The notes under the pieces: generated by a model
Database searches by the model: none
Told to the model about the DNA's origin: nothing
What the model saw: only the letters and a program-made list of their open reading frames with translations
Shown: positions 1-8,710 of the stretch, in pieces
Layout of the letters: the number at the start of each line of letters is the position of its first letter
How positions within the stretch are numbered: the stretch's first letter is position 1
Assembly (NCBI RefSeq): GCF_000429545.1
Contig: NZ_AUCB01000018.1
Span: 40,115 to 104,114, forward strand
Reading direction: 5' to 3'
DNA length: 64,000 bases
Source of the DNA: Arenibacter certesii DSM 19833
GTDB taxonomy: Bacteria > Bacteroidota > Bacteroidia > Flavobacteriales > Flavobacteriaceae
Program-made: the position numbers and the translations under genes

Positions 1-310
1 GCAATATGCTTATTTCCTTCGTGAAAACGATCTTATAGGCTTCGTTATTCGAGGTAAAGCTACTGTGTTTAAGCAAATAATCCTTTATTTGGTCATAATG
101 AGGCCTAACGTCATCAGGCATTGGTGTATCTTTAATATCCAATCCAAAATAGGTTTTTAGATCACTATTGTGGATTTCAAATCTACCTTCCACATTTTCA
201 TTCTCGTATACCCTTAAATAGATAAAGCTTTGGTTAGGTTGATGTGCTTGCCCACTCAATGGCAATAAAAAAAATAAAATTAATACTGCAGGGTAGGTAA
301 GGTATTTCAT
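1..310 (-). CDS. Exported protein, N-terminal part only (possibly HupE/UreJ-like)
   Basis: The minus strand is open from the ATG at 310-308 to the window edge, giving about 103 residues; the rest lies outside. The first 22 residues are a classic signal peptide (Lys, long hydrophobic core, ending SGQA), followed by a periplasmic-type segment with the stretch YLRVYENENVEGRFEIHN. That pattern resembles the N-terminal periplasmic domain of flavobacterial HupE/UreJ-family membrane proteins, which are proposed metal-related transport proteins. This family match is from memory and the membrane part is not visible. The TonB receptor at 6250 is of a kind often linked to metal uptake, which would fit, but the NRPS separates the two. 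Presence of a coding region is likely; the function is uncertain. Confidence 0.6.
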   Translation of the reverse strand, partial: MKYLTYPAVLILFFLLPLSGQAHQPNQSFIYLRVYENENVEGRFEIHNSDLKTYFGLDIKDTPMPDDVRPHYDQIKDYLLKHSSFTSNNEAYKIVFTKEISIL

Positions 311-1070
311 GGTAGGTAAAATAATTGGTTTTTGAAAGTTTACATTGAAATAAACTTAACTATAAGGTAATTTACATATAAATATTCTTTTATTTTTTTA
401 TATTTTTTGAATTATTAGCATTTTATCGACGAATACATTGTTTTATCTGTTAATCTACGCACCCAATATTTGGTAGTCAAATCAGAATTAATTTAACTTT
501 ACAATAACAGGATTTTTCCACCCTTATCTTGTTAAACAGTTTAAGGAATAATTCTTTGGCCCCCGGCTCTCTTGTCTGATACTTACACATAAATAGTGTA
601 CAGACTCCTTTAAATTATCGCCATAAAGAGCCTCTACTGTATTTAGAGAGTACTATTATTAATTCAAACTATATCAATATTTCAGATTAACTAAAGTCTA
701 TTGTTTTATGGGTTTGGGCAATAAAATGGAAAAGTATAGTACTAAACTCAGGACAACTATTCCGTTCACATAAACTGGACCAATTAAAAATATCAATACA
801 ACAACAAAAGGAGGAGAATTACATTTTTATCTAAAAAAAAAAGCATTCGACTTCTTCTTATTACATATTAAAATATCGACCAAGGAATTAGCAATCGATC
901 CCTACAAATGAAGGCACAAAAAAACAGACAATTAAATCAAAGCATAGCAATAAGGTATCGGAAGGAATCACAGAAAAAAATATGAGGCTTATCTGCTCAA
1001 CTCGTTCAGGTTAGTGTCGAAGCTTGTTAATCTCGATAATCGAAAAAATGATATAACCCAATCAAATAGT
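311..1070. other. Gene-free region upstream of the NRPS
   Basis: About 760 AT-rich bases separate the divergent start of the minus-strand exported protein (310) from the NRPS start (1071). I saw no open frame resembling a protein, no strong hairpin and no exact TAnnTTTG promoter box. A run of A residues lies near 833-842. The region must hold the promoters of two divergent genes but none could be picked with confidence. Confidence 0.5.
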
Positions 1071-4000
1071 ATGAACAATAAGATCATAGAGTATATAAAG
1101 ACGGAAATTGCCATGGCACCATTGGAAGATCTTGGACCAAACGAAAACCTTTTGGAAAGCGGAATCCTTGACTCTATTGGTATGGCTAAACTTATTGAGT
1201 TTCTAGAGGCGGAATTTGAAATTAAGGTTCCAGCAGAAGATATGAACATGGAAAATTTTATGTCTGTAGAAAGCATTGTTCAATATATCTCTAACAAAAG
1301 GTCCCATAATAAACTGCAAAACCAGATTAGCAATACGTTGTTAGACTTATCACAGGCACAAATGTCCCTTTGGGTGGGACAACAATTAAATCCAGACGTT
1401 CCGCTTCACAATACCGCCTATGCCTTTAAATTGGATGGGGCACTAAATGTGGATACCTTTAAGGCGGCCTTCTATAAGGTAATTTCCCAAATAGATGCCT
1501 TTAGAACCATTTTGCTTGTAGGGAACAACGGGGAGCCCAAGCAAACCGTGTTGCAACGTATGGATTACGACCTTGAGGTAGTTGAATTTCCTGCAGATAC
1601 GCCGTCAAATATAGTAGAGGAATGGCTACAACAACGGAGCTTAAGACCTATCGATATATCCAAATGTGTTTTTGATTCCGTGCTGCTAAACCTGGGCGAA
1701 GAGAAGTATATTTGGTTGCTGAATATGCACCACTTGGTAACCGACGCCGTCTCCATGGCGCTAATTTATAACCTTACCCAGAAATATTACGGAAATATCA
1801 AAACTGGCACCAGGGTAATGATTGCTGATTCCCCAAGCTTTCAGAACTATATCCAATATGAAATATTAGAACAACAAAATTCAAAAAACGATAATAGCAA
1901 AGCCTACTGGGCCAATAAAGTAAAAGAATTAAAAGCGGTACCAAAACTTTATGGTGTCCATAACAATTTTACAAATACCGAATCCGCACGAGTGGTCCTA
2001 CCATTAGGTGCTGAACGCTCGCAAAAACTGAGAAAGTTGTCTCAACAACCAGAAATCCGTGGGTGGACATCACATGTAACACTTTTCAATATTTTCCTAA
2101 CAATACTTTATTCGTACCTCTATAGGGTAAGCGGACAAAGGAAGTTGGCCATTGGGGTGCCCAACCATAACCGGATGACCAAACAGTTTCAGCAAACCGT
2201 GGGATATTTTATTCAATTTTTTCCTATGGTTACGGAAATTCAAGAAGAGGACACCTTCATTACCCTGCTGAACAAAGTGAAATTAGAGACCAATGACTAT
2301 TTAAAAAATGCCATTTCCGGATTAGTAACCCCTGAAATAAACAAAAGTTTCCATACTATATTAAACTATATTCCCAACAGTTTTCCTGCATTTAATGGAA
2401 TCCCACAAAAGACCATGTGGATCTTTAACAACCATATGGAAACTACTCATAATCTACGTTGTCATGTCACCGATTTTAACAATACGGAAGAATTTGAAAT
2501 TCTAATGGATTTTAATCATGCTGTTTTTAATGCCGATCTTATTTCCAATGCCCCCACTCATTTCCTTAACCTTTTAGATGCCTTCCTTGAAGATTGCTAC
2601 CAACCATTGGACAAACCTGGACTAATTAGTGAAAAAGAAAAAAAGGAATTGATAGGTAACCCAATAAAACCGTTTGAAGGTTATAGACCTATTATCCAGC
2701 AATTTTCGGAAACCGCAACTTCTAATTCCAACCAAACTGCATTACATTACAAAAACGAACTTTATACCTATGCTGACGTTGACCAAAAATCCAATCAACT
2801 TGCCGCTTTTTTAATCTCCAAGGGAATTAAGGAAGGGAAACGGGTAGCACTTTATATGGACCGAAGTCCTGAGTATATTATTGCCGTTTTGGCGGTGCTT
2901 AAAACCGGAGGAACATTTATTCCGATACCATCGGACCAACCCACCCAACGCATCGGATATATTCTAGAAAATTCAGAAGCCCACCTTATATTGTCCAACA
3001 GCCGATTACAACAAAAATTACCCGTCAATTCTGTTGAAACCGTAATCCTGGATAAAAATGCCGCTTATTTAAATCAACAGAAGAAAGAAATAGGGAACAT
3101 AGTGATCGCTAGTAAGAGTATCGCTTATATTCTGTATACCTCCGGATCTACCGGAAATCCTAAAGGGGTACTTATTTCCCACGGGGCCGTATATAATTAT
3201 ATGGAATGGGCTAAGAAGGCTTATGCCATGGAGAAAGGGTTTGTATTTCCCCTATTTACCTCCATTGGCTTTGATCTAACTATAACCGCCACTTTTCTAC
3301 CATTGATTACAGGAGGAGAACTAGTTATTTATAAAGAAAGTCATCATGGTCCTGATATCTCCATAATGGAGGTCCTACAGGAGAATAAAGTAAATAGTAT
3401 AAAACTTACTCCTTCTCATTTGGCTTTATTACAGGGAATGGACTTATCAAATTCTAAAATTAGATTAATGATTGTTGGTGGCGAAGACCTTAAAACCGCC
3501 TTAACTAGGTCCATACAAAACGGGAATGGCGGTTCACTACGGATGTACAACGAATACGGTCCTACGGAAGCAACAGTAGGTTGTATAGTAGCCCAATATG
3601 ACAAAGCTAAACATCTTGGTTCATCGGTTCCTATTGGACACCCTATCTATAATATGGATGTTTATATTTTAGATGCCCGTCATAATCTGGTTCCCAATGG
3701 GGTTACCGGTGAAATATATCTCAGTGGCGCCAGTTTGGCGGAAGGATATGTTAATTCGCCACGGATGACCGAAGAGAAATTTGGTCCCAATCCTTTTGTA
3801 AAGGGCACAAGAATGTATCGCACTGGAGATTTGGCCAGAAAAAACAGCTCAGGGGAATTGGAATACCTTGGAAGAGTGGACGAACAAGTAAAACTTAGGG
3901 GTTTCCGGATAGAGCTATCCGATATAGAGGCCAATATGATAAAGCATCAAGGGATACAAAATGCTGCTGTGGTACTCATTGAAGAGGAAAAACCGATTCC

Positions 4001-5468
4001 TGAAAATGAAGTTATAAATTGTACAGCATGTGGACTTCCCTCCAACTATCCAAATGTAGATTTCGATGAAAATGGTGTTTGCCATATTTGCAACGCATTT
4101 AAAGGGTACAAGCAGCAGGCGCAACGCTATTTTAAGACTGAGAACGAGCTAAGAGACTTATTGACCTCCAAACGTGGCAATAGCCCTAATTACGATTGCA
4201 TATCTCTTCTTAGTGGAGGCAAGGATAGTACTTATGTATTGGCCAAACTTATAGAATTAGGACTTAAAGTACTGGCGTTTACACTTGATAATGGCTATAT
4301 CTCCGATCAGGCCAAGCAAAATGTAGACAAAATTGTCACCAAACTAGGGGTAGATCATATTTATGGGAACACCCCACATATGAACCGGATATTTGTAGAT
4401 AGCCTGCACAGACACAAAAATGTATGTAATGGCTGTTTTAAAACTATATATACCTTAAGCAGTAAAATTGCCTTGGAGAAACAAATTCCCTTTGTGGTAA
4501 CCGGACTTTCACGTGGACAATTTTTTGAAACTCGCTTGACAGAAGAGCTGTTTTGGGACAAAAATATAGATGTTGCCACTATAGATCGCACCATTTTAGA
4601 AGCCAGAAAACTTTACCATCAGGAAGAGGATGCCGTTAAATATTTATTGGATGTTGACGTGTTTAGTAAAAATGAGACTTTTGAAAAAGTTCAGTTCGTG
4701 GACTACTATAGGTATAGCGATGTAAGCTTAGAAGAAATGCTCGTCTTCCTTAAGGAAAAAGTAGGATGGGTAAGACCTACTGACACAGGTCGCTCTACAA
4801 ACTGCCTAATCAACCAAGTAGGTATCTATGTGCATAAAAAGCAGAAGGGATATAGCAACTATTCCTTTCCCTATAGCTGGGACGTGAGAATGGGCCATAA
4901 AACGAGAACAGAAACCTTAGAGGAAATCAATGAGTATATAGATGAAACCACAGTAAAACGGATCATGGATGAAATTGGTTACCAGGAGCCCAATGAAAGT
5001 GAATTGGGTAAAAAACGGTTAATGGCCTATTATTCCGGAGATCAAATATTAGGATCCAAGGAGTTATCTACTCATTTGATGAATGAATTACCAGATTATA
5101 TGGTGCCCACACATTTTAAGTATATGAAAGAGCTGCCTTTGACCGGCAATGGGAAAGTAGATAAACGTGTACTTAGAGAACTTAACAGCTCGCAGTTAGA
5201 AATGGATGTCCCATATATTGCCCCCGAAGGGGAAATAGAAGAACTTTTAGCGGGAATTTGGAGAGAGGTCCTAAATTTAAAGCAAGTAGGATCTCAGGAC
5301 GATTTTATCGCCTTGGGAGGTCATTCCTTGGCAGCTATTAGGGTTACGGCGAGAATAAATGAGGAAGTAGAAATGAATTTCCCTCTGAACAAAATATTTG
5401 AGCTCCCCACCATTGCAGAATACGCCAATTATATAGAAAAAACATTATTAACTCTTATGGAAGAATAG
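1071..5468 (+). CDS. NRPS, carrier-C-A-carrier, with a PP-loop amidotransferase-like domain inside the A domain
   Basis: This is a 1465-residue single-module nonribosomal peptide synthetase. I chose the ATG at 1071; an in-frame GTG at 1014 would add 19 unremarkable residues. Domains in order are: carrier protein (1-75, phosphopantetheine Ser35 in LDSIG); condensation domain (about 90-520, HHLVTDA at 220-226); adenylation core (about 545-965, A3 motif YTSGSTG at 689-695, A7 RTGDLA); an inserted domain (about 975-1312); the adenylation C-terminal subdomain ending in A10 TGNGKVDK near 1358; and a second carrier (Ser1419 in GGHSLAA). The insert has two CxxC pairs (984/987 and 1004/1007) and the PP-loop SGGKDS at 1048, like WbpG/PseA-type N-acetyl-sugar amidotransferases and other adenine-nucleotide alpha hydrolases. 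There is no thioesterase or reductase, so release must be in trans. The N-terminal carrier suggests that an acyl or aminoacyl group is loaded first. The amino acid specificity and product are unknown. Confidence 0.93.
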   Translation: MNNKIIEYIKTEIAMAPLEDLGPNENLLESGILDSIGMAKLIEFLEAEFEIKVPAEDMNMENFMSVESIVQYISNKRSHNKLQNQISNTLLDLSQAQMSLWVGQQLNPDVPLHNTAYAFKLDGALNVDTFKAAFYKVISQIDAFRTILLVGNNGEPKQTVLQRMDYDLEVVEFPADTPSNIVEEWLQQRSLRPIDISKCVFDSVLLNLGEEKYIWLLNMHHLVTDAVSMALIYNLTQKYYGNIKTGTRVMIADSPSFQNYIQYEILEQQNSKNDNSKAYWANKVKELKAVPKLYGVHNNFTNTESARVVLPLGAERSQKLRKLSQQPEIRGWTSHVTLFNIFLTILYSYLYRVSGQRKLAIGVPNHNRMTKQFQQTVGYFIQFFPMVTEIQEEDTFITLLNKVKLETNDYLKNAISGLVTPEINKSFHTILNYIPNSFPAFNGIPQKTMWIFNNHMETTHNLRCHVTDFNNTEEFEILMDFNHAVFNADLISNAPTHFLNLLDAFLEDCYQPLDKPGLISEKEKKELIGNPIKPFEGYRPIIQQFSETATSNSNQTALHYKNELYTYADVDQKSNQLAAFLISKGIKEGKRVALYMDRSPEYIIAVLAVLKTGGTFIPIPSDQPTQRIGYILENSEAHLILSNSRLQQKLPVNSVETVILDKNAAYLNQQKKEIGNIVIASKSIAYILYTSGSTGNPKGVLISHGAVYNYMEWAKKAYAMEKGFVFPLFTSIGFDLTITATFLPLITGGELVIYKESHHGPDISIMEVLQENKVNSIKLTPSHLALLQGMDLSNSKIRLMIVGGEDLKTALTRSIQNGNGGSLRMYNEYGPTEATVGCIVAQYDKAKHLGSSVPIGHPIYNMDVYILDARHNLVPNGVTGEIYLSGASLAEGYVNSPRMTEEKFGPNPFVKGTRMYRTGDLARKNSSGELEYLGRVDEQVKLRGFRIELSDIEANMIKHQGIQNAAVVLIEEEKPIPENEVINCTACGLPSNYPNVDFDENGVCHICNAFKGYKQQAQRYFKTENELRDLLTSKRGNSPNYDCISLLSGGKDSTYVLAKLIELGLKVLAFTLDNGYISDQAKQNVDKIVTKLGVDHIYGNTPHMNRIFVDSLHRHKNVCNGCFKTIYTLSSKIALEKQIPFVVTGLSRGQFFETRLTEELFWDKNIDVATIDRTILEARKLYHQEEDAVKYLLDVDVFSKNETFEKVQFVDYYRYSDVSLEEMLVFLKEKVGWVRPTDTGRSTNCLINQVGIYVHKKQKGYSNYSFPYSWDVRMGHKTRTETLEEINEYIDETTVKRIMDEIGYQEPNESELGKKRLMAYYSGDQILGSKELSTHLMNELPDYMVPTHFKYMKELPLTGNGKVDKRVLRELNSSQLEMDVPYIAPEGEIEELLAGIWREVLNLKQVGSQDDFIALGGHSLAAIRVTARINEEVEMNFPLNKIFELPTIAEYANYIEKTLLTLMEE

Positions 5469-5469
5469 C

Positions 5470-5952
5470 ATGTTAATTGGGTTTAAAAAAGGCTTGAAGC
5501 CATTCATCTTTAAATACCTAGCCATTATTATGGGGCTTTGTTATTTACTGAACCCAGTCCGCCAACATTTCCTTCCTGTTTTCCATTCCTTTTCTCACCA
5601 GCTAGAGTTGCCTAATTACCTCATCCCCCACTCCCACTTATCCAATTATCAAGAGGTACACAGAAATCACGACACGGTTACAGAAGATTTTCCCCATGAA
5701 CATGCTATTTTAGAAACGGTTAATCTCTTGTTCAGTACGCAGGAAGATAACAAACAATCCCAAGATTTGTTTTTATTCACCATAAAACTATGCATACTTC
5801 CATCCTATACAGGAGTATTAAAATCCAAAACCCGTATAGTTGAAACTAACGGCAACTATAATATGAATAGCAAAAGCAGCAAAAAGGGGTTTGTAACGAT
5901 ATTGATAAAACCTCCTTTATTTTCCGGCCCCAATATTCTTTGGCTTTCCTAA
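5470..5952 (+). CDS. Small His-rich membrane-anchored protein
   Basis: This 160-residue protein starts 1 nt after the NRPS stop, so the two are probably cotranscribed. A hydrophobic N-terminal segment (about residues 12-35) looks like an uncleaved anchor or signal. It is followed by a His-rich part (VFHSFSHQ, IPHSHL, HRNHD, FPHEHA). It resembles small His-rich proteins encoded before metal-related TonB receptors in Flavobacteriia, and a TonB receptor does follow at 6250. A metal-binding periplasmic role is inferred from the His content only. The last 35 residues may not be original, because the DNA around 5860-5950 also reads as a membrane-protein fragment in another frame. I cannot assign a family. 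Confidence 0.6.
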   Translation: MLIGFKKGLKPFIFKYLAIIMGLCYLLNPVRQHFLPVFHSFSHQLELPNYLIPHSHLSNYQEVHRNHDTVTEDFPHEHAILETVNLLFSTQEDNKQSQDLFLFTIKLCILPSYTGVLKSKTRIVETNGNYNMNSKSSKKGFVTILIKPPLFSGPNILWLS

Positions 5953-6200
5953 TCCTTGTCACCGTTTTTTGGCATGGCATATCGATTTCCTATAGTACCT
6001 CCCAATTGGCATCATTTGTTCCCAAAAATCTGGGCAATGTAGCTGTTTACAATATTTTCTATAAACAGACTATTGCCATGGTGTACCCCAGGGACAACCC
6101 TTGATTATAACCAGTGCTGAATTTTACTTGGGTGCCATCGGAATCATTCCCTCCTTCTCAATGGCTATCAGGGAGCAAAAGTTTAAAAAACCCTGTCTAT
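5862..6200 (+). pseudogene. Fragments of a decayed membrane-protein gene
   Basis: In a frame shifted from the upstream protein, about 5883-6105 reads as a hydrophobic, membrane-like stretch (SLAFLILVTVFWHGISISYS, then ASFVPKNLGNVAVYN) ending at a TGA. A further frame at about 6105-6200 reads SAEFYLGAIGIIPSF and ends in TGA. These pieces look like parts of one transporter-type membrane protein joined by frameshifts and deletions. No complete gene can be rebuilt and no family can be named with assurance. It may be debris from an exporter once linked to the NRPS, or simply noise; confidence is low. Confidence 0.3.
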
Positions 6201-6249
6201 GATGGGCGTATCCGTGGATGCAGAAATTACATTATATAAAATACAGACC

Positions 6250-8481
6250 ATGAAAAACTATATACTATGTTTCGTAGCCCTCATGCTATTTGGAGGTTTA
6301 AGGGCACACGACCTAAATGGGTCAATACTTTCCGAAAACCATGTACCTTTAGATGGTGTAGGGGTTTACAACAAGACTACCGGCGGGTATACTTATTCCA
6401 ATGTATCGGGCTATTTTGAACTAGACGATATTTCCGTTGGGGATATCATTTACTTTTATAGCCTTGGTTATCAAAACTATAATTTCACCATAACGGAAAA
6501 TCAGCTGGATGGAACCATTAAAGTAATCCTCAAAGAATCGGCCGTATCTTTAGACCAGGTAATCCTGGTCTCCAAAGTCAATGCCTTGAGTCAATTTGTA
6601 CATGTAGATGTAATGGCTAACCCTGTTAAATCATCACAGGAAATATTACAAAAAATACCAGGCCTTATCATTGGTCAACACGCCGGCGGCGGCAAGGCAG
6701 AACAGATATTCCTAAGGGGATTCGACATTGATCACGGAACCGATATCAGCATAAATGTAGATGGGCTTCCCGTAAACATGGTTTCCCATGCCCACGGGCA
6801 AGGCTATGCCGATATGCATTTTATAATTCCCGAAACAATAGGCAATATAGATTTTGGAAAAGGAGCCTATTATACCGAAAAAGGCAATTTTAATACGGCC
6901 GGATATGTGGATATTAAAACAAAGGATAAAATAGCGGACAATTTGTTTTCATTGGAGGCCGGTATGTTCAATACCATCCGCACCATAGGCATGTTCAAAA
7001 TTACTGAAGGCGATTTCAGCAATGGCTATGTGGCTTCGGAGCTGGTACTTTCGGATGGTGCCTTTGATTCCCCTCAAAATTTTAATCGCATCAATATAAT
7101 GGGGCGCTATAATTACAACAATCGGGAAAATCAAGAATTAAGCCTTACCATATCACACTTTCAGAGTAAATGGGACGCTTCCGGACAAATACCGCAACGT
7201 GCCATGGACCAAGGGATTATAGATAGGTTTGGTGCAATTGACGATACCGAAGGAGGCAATACTAGCAGGTCTAACTTCTTAATAAACCATAAAAAATTAA
7301 TGGACGAACATTCTTTCCTAACCACAAAGGCATACGTATCTAAATATGATTTTGAATTGTTTTCCAATTTCACGTTTTTTTTGGAAGACCCCATTAATGG
7401 GGATCAAATAAGACAAAAAGAGAACAGGACCATAATCGGGACAGAGACCAAATATGCCCATTCTGTGCACATAGGTGACCATGATTCCCAACTAAAGTAC
7501 GAAATGGGAATTGGTTTTAGATATGACGATGTAAATAAGGTGCAGCTTTCCAGAACTAAAAACAGACAAGAACTATTGGAGCGTTTGGCCTATGGAAATA
7601 TAGATGAGCTAAACGGCTACGGTTTTTTCAACCTCAATTATAAAAGAAACAAATGGACTATAAACCCTGGCCTTAGGATAGATTATTTTAAATTTGATTA
7701 TGAGAACCTTCTATCTGAAACCTATGATAATAAAAGTGAGAACAAGTTTTTTATAGGACCTAAACTTAACATTATCTATGCCCCCTCTAAAAACGTACAG
7801 TTTTTTGGGAAAACAGGTATAGGGTTTCATTCCAATGATACTAGAGTAGTAACGGCCAATAATGGGAAAGAAATACTCCCAGCGGCCTATTCGGCAGATT
7901 TAGGTGCAATAGTAAAACCGTTGGACAAATTAATGCTGAATGTAGCATTTTGGACACTCTTTTTGGAGCAAGAATTTGTATATGTTGGCGATGCCGGAAT
8001 TGTGGAACCCAGCGGGAAAACAAAACGCATGGGAGTGGATTTTGGCCTTCGCTATCAATTTGCAGATTGGCTTTACTTCTACGGGGATATCAATTACACT
8101 TATGCCAGGAGTACGGAAGAGCCAGAAGGGTCCGATTATATCCCCCTATCCCCAGACTTAACCTCCTCGGGAGGAGTTTCTTTTCGGGATTTAGGTAATT
8201 TCTCGGGAGGCATCAATTATAGGCTGATAAAAAATAGGCCCGCCAATGAGGATAATTCCATTGTAGCTAAGGGATATACTGTAACAGATATGAATCTCAA
8301 TTACGCGTTTAAGAATTGGACCTTCGGTTTAATTATAGAGAATCTATTTGATACGGAATGGAACGAAACGCAATTTGCGACCGAAAGTAGGTTGCAAAAG
8401 GAGACAACTCCTGTAGAAGAAATTCACTTTACCCCTGGAAATCCCTTTTATCTTAGAGGAAAGGTGTCAGTTAAATTCTAG
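6250..8481 (+). CDS. TonB-dependent outer-membrane receptor
   Basis: The start chosen is the ATG at 6250, which directly begins a signal peptide (MKNYILCFVALMLFGGLRA); an upstream in-frame ATG at 6199 only adds a polar leader. The 743-residue product has an N-terminal CarboxypepD_reg-like beta domain (about 22-95) typical of Bacteroidota receptors. A plug domain follows (about 115-230) with the recognisable HAHGQGYADMHF and YYTEKGNFNTAGYVD stretches, then a 22-strand-type barrel ending in an aromatic-rich C-terminus (FYLRGKVSVKF). It should import a ligand across the outer membrane using TonB/ExbBD energy. The upstream His-rich protein suggests a metal or metal chelate as substrate, but a link to the NRPS product (for example a metallophore) is equally open. 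A strong hairpin terminator follows at 8641. Confidence 0.9.
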   Translation: MKNYILCFVALMLFGGLRAHDLNGSILSENHVPLDGVGVYNKTTGGYTYSNVSGYFELDDISVGDIIYFYSLGYQNYNFTITENQLDGTIKVILKESAVSLDQVILVSKVNALSQFVHVDVMANPVKSSQEILQKIPGLIIGQHAGGGKAEQIFLRGFDIDHGTDISINVDGLPVNMVSHAHGQGYADMHFIIPETIGNIDFGKGAYYTEKGNFNTAGYVDIKTKDKIADNLFSLEAGMFNTIRTIGMFKITEGDFSNGYVASELVLSDGAFDSPQNFNRINIMGRYNYNNRENQELSLTISHFQSKWDASGQIPQRAMDQGIIDRFGAIDDTEGGNTSRSNFLINHKKLMDEHSFLTTKAYVSKYDFELFSNFTFFLEDPINGDQIRQKENRTIIGTETKYAHSVHIGDHDSQLKYEMGIGFRYDDVNKVQLSRTKNRQELLERLAYGNIDELNGYGFFNLNYKRNKWTINPGLRIDYFKFDYENLLSETYDNKSENKFFIGPKLNIIYAPSKNVQFFGKTGIGFHSNDTRVVTANNGKEILPAAYSADLGAIVKPLDKLMLNVAFWTLFLEQEFVYVGDAGIVEPSGKTKRMGVDFGLRYQFADWLYFYGDINYTYARSTEEPEGSDYIPLSPDLTSSGGVSFRDLGNFSGGINYRLIKNRPANEDNSIVAKGYTVTDMNLNYAFKNWTFGLIIENLFDTEWNETQFATESRLQKETTPVEEIHFTPGNPFYLRGKVSVKF

Positions 8482-8640
8482 GTTAAATATGGTAGGAGAT
8501 TATTCTAGAAATGTTAATGGTAAAGCAGGAATTGCCCTAACACTAAATCGATTGACCGTCACGCTGACGATAGCTTAACAACAGTTGAAAAATAGAGCAC
8601 TGTTAAATTAAAGATACTACTTAACTTTTAAATAAGAATA

Positions 8641-8676
8641 AAAATGGCTGTCCAGCATAGGTGGACGGCCATTTTT
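8641..8676. terminator. Bidirectional hairpin terminator between convergent genes
   Basis: The arms AAAATGGC-t-GTCC and GGAC-g-GCCATTTTT flank a 9-nt loop. The stem has T-runs on both strands, so it can end both the plus-strand TonB receptor gene and the minus-strand peptidase gene that converge here. Confidence 0.8.
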
Positions 8677-8710
8677 AATGCATACTATTTCTTAAAAACT
8701 TACAAATCAA

